Assembly: GCA_026413805.1 (NCBI GenBank) | Contig: JAOAKE010000041.1 | Coordinates: 1-6,847, forward strand | Source of the DNA: Microcaldota archaeon | GTDB taxonomy: Archaea; Micrarchaeota; Micrarchaeia; Anstonellales; Anstonellaceae | DNA: 6,847 nt | Reading direction: 5' to 3' | In this document: in pieces, positions 1 to 5,409 of the stretch | Layout: the number at the start of each line of letters is the position of its first letter | Numbering within the stretch: the first letter of the stretch is position 1 | Notes under the pieces: model-generated | What the model saw: the letters and a program-made list of their open reading frames with translations, nothing else | What the model was told of the DNA's origin: nothing | Databases searched by the model: none | Program-made: the position numbers and the translations under genes

Positions 1-428
1 ATGTAGGCATTTTTTTCATCTAAGCCAAGGGCAAGAAGGTCGGCTACATTAGAGATGGCTGTTTGGTAAGTTTCTTCAAGTGAAAGCCCGTTGTCAGCAT
101 AAGCCTCCAAATCCGCGATGGCGTAGAAGACCTTTGCACCAAATTTTTTTTGGAAGAAAACCAGCTCGTCTGCTGTGAGCTTGCTTCCCAAGTGAAACTC
201 GCTTGACGGCTTGATGCCAGACATCACTGCAACCTCTTTGCCAGCCTCTGCATCTGAGAGCCACAGCTCCAAGTCGCGGTGGGCAAACAGCACTCCCCGA
301 CGCACAAGGCGAAAGCTGGCGAGCCTTTCAGCTATTGAGGGAGAAATCTTTGCCATTCCAAATTCTGCAAAAAGCTTGGAATAATCGAAGGCCTGCCCTG
401 AGGACCATGGATCAATTTCTTCTTTCAT
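1..428 (-). CDS. trpS: Tryptophanyl-tRNA synthetase, archaeal/eukaryotic type, N-terminal part (cut by window edge)
   Basis: This is a class I aminoacyl-tRNA synthetase that charges tRNA-Trp in the cytoplasm. The frame is open from ATG at 428 to base 1, giving 142 codons; the KMSKS loop and the anticodon-binding C-terminus lie outside the window. Recognition rests on three blocks typical of archaeal TrpS: IDPW at residues 5-8 followed by a helical stretch; a GVLFAHRDLELWL block near 45-57; and MSGIKPSSEFHLGSK at 69-83, followed by a Rossmann-fold strand with AIADLEAY at 103-110. The class I HIGH signature is HLGS (79-82), so its last histidine is replaced by serine. The start lies 7 nt after the KaiC-like gene, with GTGAT six bases upstream as a partial Shine-Dalgarno, so it is probably the last gene of the 1676-to-1 operon. 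The family call is firm; completeness of the gene cannot be judged. Confidence 0.9.
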   Translation of the reverse strand, partial: MKEEIDPWSSGQAFDYSKLFAEFGMAKISPSIAERLASFRLVRRGVLFAHRDLELWLSDAEAGKEVAVMSGIKPSSEFHLGSKLTADELVFFQKKFGAKVFYAIADLEAYADNGLSLEETYQTAISNVADLLALGLDEKNAY

Positions 429-435
429 TTGCTCA

Positions 436-1149
436 TCACTTTTTTGCAGGTTGGCGAGGCGGTATTTCAATTACAAAGCCTTGCGGGCCTATCTGCGCCC
501 GGCGAATTTCATGGGTGTGCTTGCAGCCTCGCATTTTTACAATCTCAACAGAGCGGCTGCGCTTTCCATCCTGCTTGTGGTATGAAAGGTGAATGAAGCC
601 GTCTGCAAATGACTCTGCGCCAGAGACGGTGTGTGGGAAGTGCGAGGTGTCAGGGGTATGGACGGTTTCAGCAGAGATAAGGGCAGTGACCTTCCAGCCT
701 TTTATTGCAGAAACGAGCTTCATCACGTTGAGCTTTCGGTCCTCTGGGGTGGAAAACATCAAAGAAAATGGAGTTATGGAGTCTATTACCACTCTTTTTA
801 TCCCAAGGGTAGATACCAAGTCTCTCATCGCCGACTCTTGCTCTGGAAAAGCGGCAAGCTCGTTGTGAGGATATTCTATGAAAACAAGCTGCTGCGTGCG
901 CTCAAGCTCCATCAAATCCCAGCCAAACTGGGCAAGGCTGGGATAAAGCGATTCTTTTTGGTCGTCAAAGGATATGAAAAGGCCTGGCTCCTTATGAAGC
1001 ACTGCGCCGTTGTACAAAAACTGGGACAAAAAAATTGTCCTTCCAGAGCCTGTGCCCCCTGCCACAACTGTTATGCTGTGCTTTGGCAGCCCGCCGCCAA
1101 GCATGGTGTCAAGCCCGGGTATCCCAGAGCGGACTTTTGAAGTCTCCAT
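436..1149 (-). CDS. KaiC/RAD55-like single-domain RecA-superfamily ATPase with altered Walker A
   Basis: The 237-residue protein is one KaiC-type RecA-fold domain. The N-terminus has the usual SGIPGLDTMLGGGLP lead-in (8-22), followed by the P-loop GGTGSGRT (31-38), the FISFDDQ strand (58-64), the Walker B strand VVIDS (120-124) and the KMRG block (205-208) near the C-terminus. Relatives include KaiC, the archaellum protein ArlH and many archaeal signalling ATPases of unknown role. Two key positions differ from the family: the P-loop lysine is arginine (R37, codon AGG), and the acidic pair usually seen as EE is DD (62-63). It may therefore bind ATP without normal turnover, but this is inference. 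The ATG at 1149 has AAGGGA five bases upstream. The gene sits 32 bp after the 164-residue ORF and 7 nt before trpS, which suggests cotranscription. No archaellum genes are visible, so ArlH cannot be claimed. Confidence 0.85.
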   Translation of the reverse strand: METSKVRSGIPGLDTMLGGGLPKHSITVVAGGTGSGRTIFLSQFLYNGAVLHKEPGLFISFDDQKESLYPSLAQFGWDLMELERTQQLVFIEYPHNELAAFPEQESAMRDLVSTLGIKRVVIDSITPFSLMFSTPEDRKLNVMKLVSAIKGWKVTALISAETVHTPDTSHFPHTVSGAESFADGFIHLSYHKQDGKRSRSVEIVKMRGCKHTHEIRRAQIGPQGFVIEIPPRQPAKK

Positions 1150-1181
1150 AAGAATCCCTTAAAGAATCGTCGCGTAATTTT

Positions 1182-1676
1182 TTACTTTTTGCTATTTTCC
1201 AAAAGCTTTTTGCCAAGCTCTGCGCGGGCCTCAAGCTTCTTTTTGTATTCCTCTCGCTCTGAGTCTGAAAGCACGCGCTCCATTATCAGGCGCGTAAAGT
1301 TCTGCGAAGTCTGTGAGATGTCAAGCAGCAGCCCCTGTGCCTCCCCAAGCGAAAGCTCAACCTTTTCAGGCCGCAGTATGTCTATGCCAATTGGGGAATA
1401 CTGCGAGGCAATGCGCCCGAGGGTAGCAAAATCCTCGGCAAGCAGCTTGACCTCCGCCCAAGTGGACCAAACCCCGTCCCGTTCGATTGGCTTGTCAATC
1501 TCGCCAAGAGCGTAGATAACTCCTTTCTCCTTGGTTAGGCGGGCTATGAAGCCTACCATTATGTTCTTTGTTTCCTCTTCTGTTTTTGCATGTAGGTCAA
1601 AATACAGAAGAACTAAGTATCCTCCGTTTGCAATTGCCTCGTCGGTTATCTCTTCTATTGATTTTTTCTTCTCCAT
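1182..1676 (-). CDS. Conserved-looking 164-residue protein, possible ferredoxin-like fold
   Basis: I do not recognise the family. The reading order suggests beta-alpha-beta-beta-alpha-beta: strand YLVLLYFDLHA, helix KTEEETKNIMVGFIARL, strand VIYALGEIDKP, strand WSTWAEVKLLAE, helix FATLGRIASQYS, strand IDILRPEKVEL, followed by two charged C-terminal helices ending in a lysine-rich tail. That order is the one expected of a ferredoxin-like fold, but this is inferred by eye. There is no signal peptide or membrane segment, so it is probably cytoplasmic. I chose ATG at 1676 (MEKKKSIEE) over the in-frame ATG at 1709 because a TATA-like element lies about 20-24 nt upstream of 1676, and the extra eleven residues (MPLILYCGGCR) do not fit the lysine/glutamate-rich start that follows. 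It is the first gene of a probable operon with the KaiC-like ATPase and trpS, so it may work with the ATPase. Confidence 0.75.
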   Translation of the reverse strand: MEKKKSIEEITDEAIANGGYLVLLYFDLHAKTEEETKNIMVGFIARLTKEKGVIYALGEIDKPIERDGVWSTWAEVKLLAEDFATLGRIASQYSPIGIDILRPEKVELSLGEAQGLLLDISQTSQNFTRLIMERVLSDSEREEYKKKLEARAELGKKLLENSKK

Positions 1677-1689
1677 TCTACAGCCCCCA

Positions 1690-1703
1690 CAATATAAAAT
1701 AAG
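1690..1703 (-). promoter_or_regulatory. TATA-like promoter of the minus-strand operon
   Basis: On the minus strand this reads CTTATTTTATATTG, an AT-rich TATA-like element whose centre lies 20-24 nt before the ATG at 1676. The 14-16 bases between it and the ATG hold no clear Shine-Dalgarno, so a leaderless transcript starting at or near the ATG is the simplest reading. The exact register of the box is uncertain. Confidence 0.45.
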
Positions 1704-1739
1704 CGGCATTTTTAAGCTAATTGGGTAGTGGCATCAGGA

Positions 1740-1747
1740 ATAAAATA
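1740..1747 (+). promoter_or_regulatory. TATA box of scpAB
   Basis: ATAAAATA is centred about 23 nt upstream of the scpA ATG at 1767. There is no Shine-Dalgarno between the box and the ATG (the bases are gatttgcaagaaagctaag), so scpA is probably translated from a leaderless mRNA. The element lies in the 90-bp divergent region shared with the minus-strand operon. Confidence 0.5.
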
Positions 1748-1766
1748 GATTTGCAAGAAAGCTAAG

Positions 1767-2564
1767 ATGGTTGGCATGGGGAAAAAAGGGCAGCAGGAAA
1801 GCGAGGAAGAAATGCAAGAGGAAATAGAAGATGAGCATGCAGCAGCCCCCCAGCTGTCTGGCGAAGAGATGAAGCTGGAGAAGATAGTGGAATTTCCAAC
1901 CTGGCGCGAGATGCTTTTGGACCTGGTCGCCACGCAGAAGCTGGACCCATGGAACATAGACATTGTGCAGATAACGACTGGCTATGTCGAGAGGATACGC
2001 AAGATGGAGATGCTGGACTTGAGGGTTCCTGCAAACCTAATCCTTGCGGCTGCCATTTTGGTCCGCTTCAAGGCAGATGCGCTGCGCTTGGAAGAAGAGG
2101 CGCAGGAGGCAGTGGAGGAAACCTATGTTGAAGAGGACACTGCCCCTGAAACCATCCCGGTCTTGGAGCTTCGCACCCGCATTCCTCCCAAGCGCATGAT
2201 AACACTTGACGAGCTTTTGCTGGCGATGGAGAAGGTCTTTGAAGAGCAGAAAAAGAGGGAAGAAAAGGCGCAGAAAATTGAGATACCCTCTGTTATTAAC
2301 ATAGAGCTTCCCGAGTTTGACATAGAAGAAAAGATGAGCGAGATTTATGAGAGGGTGCTGGAAGGAAGGGACTCGGAGGGGCTGGTTAGGTTTTCCTCGC
2401 TTTTAAAAAAGAAAAGCCCTGAGGAGATAATAATGACTCTCCTGCCAATCCTCCATTTGGTGCAAGGCGGATACCTGTCCATCTTCCAAGAGCAGTTCTT
2501 CGGGGAAATTTTTATTAGGGTGAGGGAAAACAAAGAGCATGGAAACGAAAAAGAAGAGGCGTGA
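1767..2564 (+). CDS. scpA: Segregation and condensation protein A (kleisin ScpA)
   Basis: ScpA is the kleisin that bridges the two SMC heads in the bacterial/archaeal condensin, acting on the nucleoid in chromosome compaction and segregation. The 265-residue protein is of normal length. After an acidic, low-complexity tail (about 10-36), the SMC-neck-binding helical region starts at FPTWREMLLDLV (43-54) and contains the hallmark LDPWNIDIVQIT (59-70), then VPANLILAAAILVRFKADAL. A Pro/Glu-rich linker follows, and the C-terminal winged helix that docks on the SMC head covers about 175-255, ending in GGYLSIFQEQFFGEIFI. ATG 1767 is preferred because a TATA box lies about 23 nt upstream; ATG 1776 would drop only three residues. 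scpB follows after six bases. The SMC gene itself is not in the window. Confidence 0.93.
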   Translation: MVGMGKKGQQESEEEMQEEIEDEHAAAPQLSGEEMKLEKIVEFPTWREMLLDLVATQKLDPWNIDIVQITTGYVERIRKMEMLDLRVPANLILAAAILVRFKADALRLEEEAQEAVEETYVEEDTAPETIPVLELRTRIPPKRMITLDELLLAMEKVFEEQKKREEKAQKIEIPSVINIELPEFDIEEKMSEIYERVLEGRDSEGLVRFSSLLKKKSPEEIIMTLLPILHLVQGGYLSIFQEQFFGEIFIRVRENKEHGNEKEEA

Positions 2565-2570
2565 TTTTTT

Positions 2571-3041
2571 ATGGACGAGGCAGAGGCGGAAAGAATCATT
2601 GAGGCCGCGCTTTTCATGTCAAGCCGGCCCTTGGAGGCAAAGGAGCTTGGAAAGCTCATAGGCGTGGCTGCGCCGGGGTTTGTTGCCCAGAGGATTGAGG
2701 CCCTGAAAGAGAAGTATGAAAAGTCCGGCAGTGCAATAGAAATCGCTTTCGAGGACGGAAAATACCAAATGAGGCTGCGAAGGGAGTATGTCGGGGCAGT
2801 AAAACAATTCGCCTCAGAAGGAGAGATATCCCGCCATGCCCTGAAAACCCTTGCGTACATATCAAAAAACGAGGGGATAACAAAAAGGGAGCTTTTCAAA
2901 AGGCTTGGAAGCGGCATTTACTCAGATGTTGCGGAGCTGGTGGAAAAGGGGTTTGTTATGCAAAAAAAGGCGGGAAGGACTGCTGCGCTGCATACTACCT
3001 CAAAATTCAAGAATTACTTTTCCGAAGGTGGCGCTGGCTGA
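2571..3041 (+). CDS. scpB: Segregation and condensation protein B (ScpB), short form
   Basis: ScpB is a tandem winged-helix protein that dimerises and binds the ScpA linker in the SMC-ScpAB condensin. The first winged helix covers about 3-75 (AERIIEAALFMSSRPLEAKEL is its opening block), the second about 84-150. The second carries family signatures: RHALKTLAYISKNEGITKREL (88-108 region), a GSGIYSDVAELVEKGFV recognition segment, and the TTSKFKNYF end block (142-150). At 156 residues it lacks the longer unstructured C-terminal tail of many bacterial ScpBs. The ATG lies six bases after the scpA stop; GAGGCGTG just upstream, overlapping the scpA end, is a plausible ribosome binding site, so the two are almost surely one operon. 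The last 28 bp overlap the 3' end of the convergent gene ending at 3014. Confidence 0.9.
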   Translation: MDEAEAERIIEAALFMSSRPLEAKELGKLIGVAAPGFVAQRIEALKEKYEKSGSAIEIAFEDGKYQMRLRREYVGAVKQFASEGEISRHALKTLAYISKNEGITKRELFKRLGSGIYSDVAELVEKGFVMQKKAGRTAALHTTSKFKNYFSEGGAG

Positions 3042-3757
3042 AAATCAAACAGGCGCAACTTTACCTGGATGTCTTTCTTTATTTCTTCTACGCTGCCGAC
3101 ACGCACCTTGATGCCAATGGGCTCAAGCAACCGCAAGGCAAAAGAGTCCGGCAGGCAGAGAGCATTTTTGAATATTAGGGAGGCGGCAAACAGGGATTTT
3201 TCTGCCTTTTCGTATGCGCTGATTATTTGGGAATTGCTCTTTTCAGATCGTGGGAGCGTTTCTGCGGCGGATAGGTAGAGCAAGGCGGCAGTTGCATGAT
3301 AAATGCCCGCGTCAAAGACTCCTCTCATTTTTGAGATTCTTTGCGAAATGGCATTGATGTTTAGCTTTGCTGGTTCTTTTGCAGAGTAATCAGAAAGAAA
3401 CATGTTTTCAAATACTTCCTCTTGGTAATGCCTTCTTTCTTGCGAATAATAGTCATTAAACAATTTGACGCCCTTCCTCTCAAATTCCTCTGCGAGCAGG
3501 AGGCGGATCTCTGCCATTTTTTCCCTAAGCAGCTCCTTGCGGCAAGGCGAAGGGGAGAATGCTCTTGCCTTTGAAAGAAGTTTTTGGCAGGCGAGCAGTT
3601 TTTCATTTCTTTGCTTTATCTCTGCACGCTTTTCATATAAAAGGGATATCTTTTCTGCAAGCGGCTCCCTTTTGATAAATAAATGGGCTGTCTGAAGAAT
3701 GACCGTTTTGGCCACGAGTGAGGGATAGGAGTAAATTTCTGTTCTGGCTCGTTTCAT
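3014..3757 (-). CDS. Unrecognised 247-residue helical protein
   Basis: I do not recognise this protein. It appears almost wholly alpha-helical and charged: a Lys/Glu-rich stretch at about 30-65 and another at about 73-118 could form coiled coil, followed by a more hydrophobic helix GIYHATAALLYLSAAETL (141-158) and a pair of helices to about 200. The end (IGIKVRVGSVEEIKKDIQVKLRLF, about 214-237) looks like a small beta-alpha-beta unit. There is no signal peptide, and the hydrophobic helix is too mixed for a confident membrane segment. The tandem helical half vaguely resembles HEPN or TPR-like bundles, but I see no HEPN R-x4-6-H motif in a convincing place. ATG 3757 is supported by a perfect TTTAAATA box about 27 nt upstream. 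It is a single-gene unit, convergent with scpB (28-bp overlap) and divergent from thioredoxin. Coding status is supported by the long frame, the promoter and the protein-like composition. Confidence 0.7.
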   Translation of the reverse strand: MKRARTEIYSYPSLVAKTVILQTAHLFIKREPLAEKISLLYEKRAEIKQRNEKLLACQKLLSKARAFSPSPCRKELLREKMAEIRLLLAEEFERKGVKLFNDYYSQERRHYQEEVFENMFLSDYSAKEPAKLNINAISQRISKMRGVFDAGIYHATAALLYLSAAETLPRSEKSNSQIISAYEKAEKSLFAASLIFKNALCLPDSFALRLLEPIGIKVRVGSVEEIKKDIQVKLRLFDFQPAPPSEK

Positions 3758-3780
3758 GTGGTAAAATGTGAATATAAAGG

Positions 3781-3788
3781 TATTTAAA
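3781..3788 (-). promoter_or_regulatory. TATA box for the 247-residue helical protein
   Basis: The minus strand reads TTTAAATA, an exact match to the archaeal box A consensus, centred about 27 nt upstream of the ATG at 3757. This spacing puts the transcription start at or next to the ATG, so a leaderless mRNA is likely. A second AT-rich stretch (TTTATATT) lies closer to the gene at a less suitable distance. Confidence 0.55.
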
Positions 3789-3810
3789 GCCGTAGGTCGT
3801 GCAGCCTCTC

Positions 3811-3849
3811 TTTTTATTTGCTTTTTGCTCGGAAGTATAGGGAGGGTGG
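3811..3849 (+). promoter_or_regulatory. Promoter and Shine-Dalgarno of the trx-hisS operon
   Basis: An AT-rich TATA-like element TTTTTATT (3811-3818) is followed after about 25 nt by GGAGGGTGG (3841-3849), a strong Shine-Dalgarno ending four bases before the ATG at 3854 (GGAGG core spaced eight bases). The expected transcription start near 3840 would give a leader of about 14 nt that holds just the ribosome binding site. This ribosome binding site decides for ATG 3854 over the upstream in-frame TTG at 3818. Confidence 0.55.
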
Positions 3850-3853
3850 TAAG

Positions 3854-4165
3854 ATGATTACGCTGACTGAAGAGAATTTTGAAAAGGAGGTTAAGGGAAA
3901 GGCTACGCTGGTGGATTTCTGGGCGCCTTGGTGCGGCCCGTGCAGGATGATAGCCCCTGTTTTGGAGGCTCTGGAAGGAGAGGTGAAGGGAGTCAAGTTT
4001 GGAAAGGTAAATGTAGATGAACAGCCCGAGCTTTCTGAAAAGTTTGAAGTCTCCTCTATTCCGACCCTCGTCCTTTTCAAGGGCGGAAAAGCAGTGGCAA
4101 GAAGGGTAGGGGCTGCCACAAAGGAGGCCTTAAAGGAGTGGATAAATTCCAACTTAAAGGGTTGA
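3854..4165 (+). CDS. trxA: Thioredoxin
   Basis: This is a 103-residue cytoplasmic thioredoxin, the normal family length, which reduces protein disulfides and is itself kept reduced by a thioredoxin reductase (not in this window). The fold is complete: N-terminal ITLTEENFEKEV, strand ATLVDFWAPWCGPCRM with the redox active site CGPC, the buried Asp in VDFWA, the cis-proline segment SSIPTLVLFKGG, and a C-terminal amphipathic helix KEALKEWINSNL. No signal peptide is present. The start is fixed by the strong GGAGGGTGG ribosome binding site; the 12-residue extension to TTG 3818 would cover that site. hisS begins two bases after the stop, so the two genes are cotranscribed. The symbol follows the family name; archaeal paralogues are not distinguished. 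Confidence 0.95.
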   Translation: MITLTEENFEKEVKGKATLVDFWAPWCGPCRMIAPVLEALEGEVKGVKFGKVNVDEQPELSEKFEVSSIPTLVLFKGGKAVARRVGAATKEALKEWINSNLKG

Positions 4166-4167
4166 TT

Positions 4168-5409
4168 ATGGATTATTCAGCGCCAAAAGGAATGAGAGAT
4201 TTCCTTCCCCAGGAGATGGAGCGGCGTGAGAGGGCAATAGGAATTATACGGGAGGTCTATAGGCGATTTGGGTTTGTCCCTATGGATACTCCTGCGCTGG
4301 AGAGGGTAGAGGTCCTTGAAAAAAAGTGCGGGGAGGAGATAAAGGGGCAGCTTTTTAGGATAGATGATGGAAGGCTGGCGCTGAGGTTTGACTTGACTGT
4401 CCCGCTTGCGCGAGTGGTGGCAAACTCCTCCTTCCCCAAGCCATTCAAGCGCTACTGCATAGGCCTGGTTTGGAGGCGCGAAGAGCCACAGAGGGGGAGA
4501 TTCCGCGAATTTCTCCAGGCTGATGCAGACATAATAGGCTCCCAATCTAAAAGGTGCGAGGCAGAGCTTATTGCTGCTGCCTGTGAGGCAATAGAGAGGC
4601 TGGGCGTAAGCGATTTTGAGGTTCTGCTAAACAACCGCAAGATACTTGATGGATTAGTTGAAAGGCTCGGGCTAAAAGACAGGCAGGCAAATGTCCTTCG
4701 GGCGCTTGACAAGCTGGAAAAAATAGGAAAGGCAGGGGTAAAAGAAGAGCTAAAAGGCGCAGGCCTGCCTTCGCAGCAGATAGATTCCTTGTTCTCTGCC
4801 CTTGAAAGCCCTGGCAAAAATGAAGAAAGGCTCTCTTCTTTGGCAAAATATTCAAAAGAAGGCGCAGAGGAATTGAAAGAGGTCCTCTCGCTTCTTAGAG
4901 AATATCAAATAGGAAAGGCCAGGGTTGAGCCTTCGCTAGTGAGGGGCTTGGATTATTACACTGGCCCGATATTCGAGGTCCGCATAAAAGGCTTTTCAGG
5001 CTCAATTGCAGCAGGAGGGAGATATGACGGCTTGCTGGGGCTATATGGGCAGCCGGATTTTGCAGTTGGGATTTCTATCGGGGTTGAAAGGCTTCTTTCA
5101 CTGACGGAAGGGGAAAAGGGGCAAAAGCAGCGAAGCGTTTTTGTTGCGAATGCAAAAGAGGAAGACTATCCATATGCCCTTCTTGTTGCGGGCAAGTTGC
5201 GTGCAGCAGGCGTGCCTGCGCAGACTGACCTGAATGCCCGAAGCCTAAAAAAGCAGATGGAATACGCGGCCTCAGCCTGCAAATGGATTGCAATTGTGGG
5301 CGAAAAAGAGAAGAAGGAGGAAAAGATTACGCTGCGGGACTTGGAAAGCGGAAAGGAGGAGATGCTGCCATTAGAAGAAGCCATTCGGAGAATTAAGACT
5401 TCAGCCTGA
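4168..5409 (+). CDS. hisS: Histidyl-tRNA synthetase
   Basis: This class II synthetase attaches histidine to tRNA-His and works as a cytoplasmic homodimer. The 413-residue chain is of normal length and has every expected element: the start block APKGMRDFLP (5-14), motif 1 around GFVPMDTPALE (35-45), the DLTVPLAR block (75-82), motif 2 with RREEPQRGRFREF (103-115) followed by QADADIIG, the HisA motif LVRGLDYYTG (257-266), GGRYDGL (283-289) and motif 3 GISIGVERL (301-309). The C-terminal anticodon-binding domain starts near 322 (RSVFVANAKEEDY) and runs to the end. ATG 4168 is chosen because homologues begin just before the APKGMRD block; an in-frame GTG at 4138 would overlap thioredoxin by 28 bp. 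The last 17 bp overlap the convergent cdc6 gene. No catalytic residue appears lost. Confidence 0.97.
   Translation: MDYSAPKGMRDFLPQEMERRERAIGIIREVYRRFGFVPMDTPALERVEVLEKKCGEEIKGQLFRIDDGRLALRFDLTVPLARVVANSSFPKPFKRYCIGLVWRREEPQRGRFREFLQADADIIGSQSKRCEAELIAAACEAIERLGVSDFEVLLNNRKILDGLVERLGLKDRQANVLRALDKLEKIGKAGVKEELKGAGLPSQQIDSLFSALESPGKNEERLSSLAKYSKEGAEELKEVLSLLREYQIGKARVEPSLVRGLDYYTGPIFEVRIKGFSGSIAAGGRYDGLLGLYGQPDFAVGISIGVERLLSLTEGEKGQKQRSVFVANAKEEDYPYALLVAGKLRAAGVPAQTDLNARSLKKQMEYAASACKWIAIVGEKEKKEEKITLRDLESGKEEMLPLEEAIRRIKTSA

Noticed and set aside
631..1140. Plus-strand open frame of 169 codons opposite the KaiC-like gene
   Set aside because: Cysteine- and tryptophan-rich composition with no domain; the opposite strand has clear KaiC motifs, so this is an antisense shadow.
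436..1149. ArlH (archaellum) identity for the KaiC-like ATPase
   Set aside because: No archaellum neighbours are present and the context is trpS; the catalytic substitutions also do not single out ArlH.
1888..1901. Palindrome-like GTGGAATTTCCAAC as another origin box
   Set aside because: It encodes the conserved start of the ScpA domain (VEFPTW) and has no G-run after it; chance within coding sequence.
2345..2917. Minus-strand open frame of 190 codons opposite scpA/scpB
   Set aside because: Very serine- and phenylalanine-rich, the usual look of an antisense shadow of Glu/Lys-rich genes; no motif and no promoter.
2939..2954. GTGGAAAAGGGG resembling an ORB half site
   Set aside because: It encodes LVEKG of the second ScpB winged helix, lacks the left dyad arm and lies far from cdc6.
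3042..3100. T-rich stretch after scpB as a terminator
   Set aside because: The T-runs are short and interrupted and lie inside the convergent coding sequence; no stem-loop is present.
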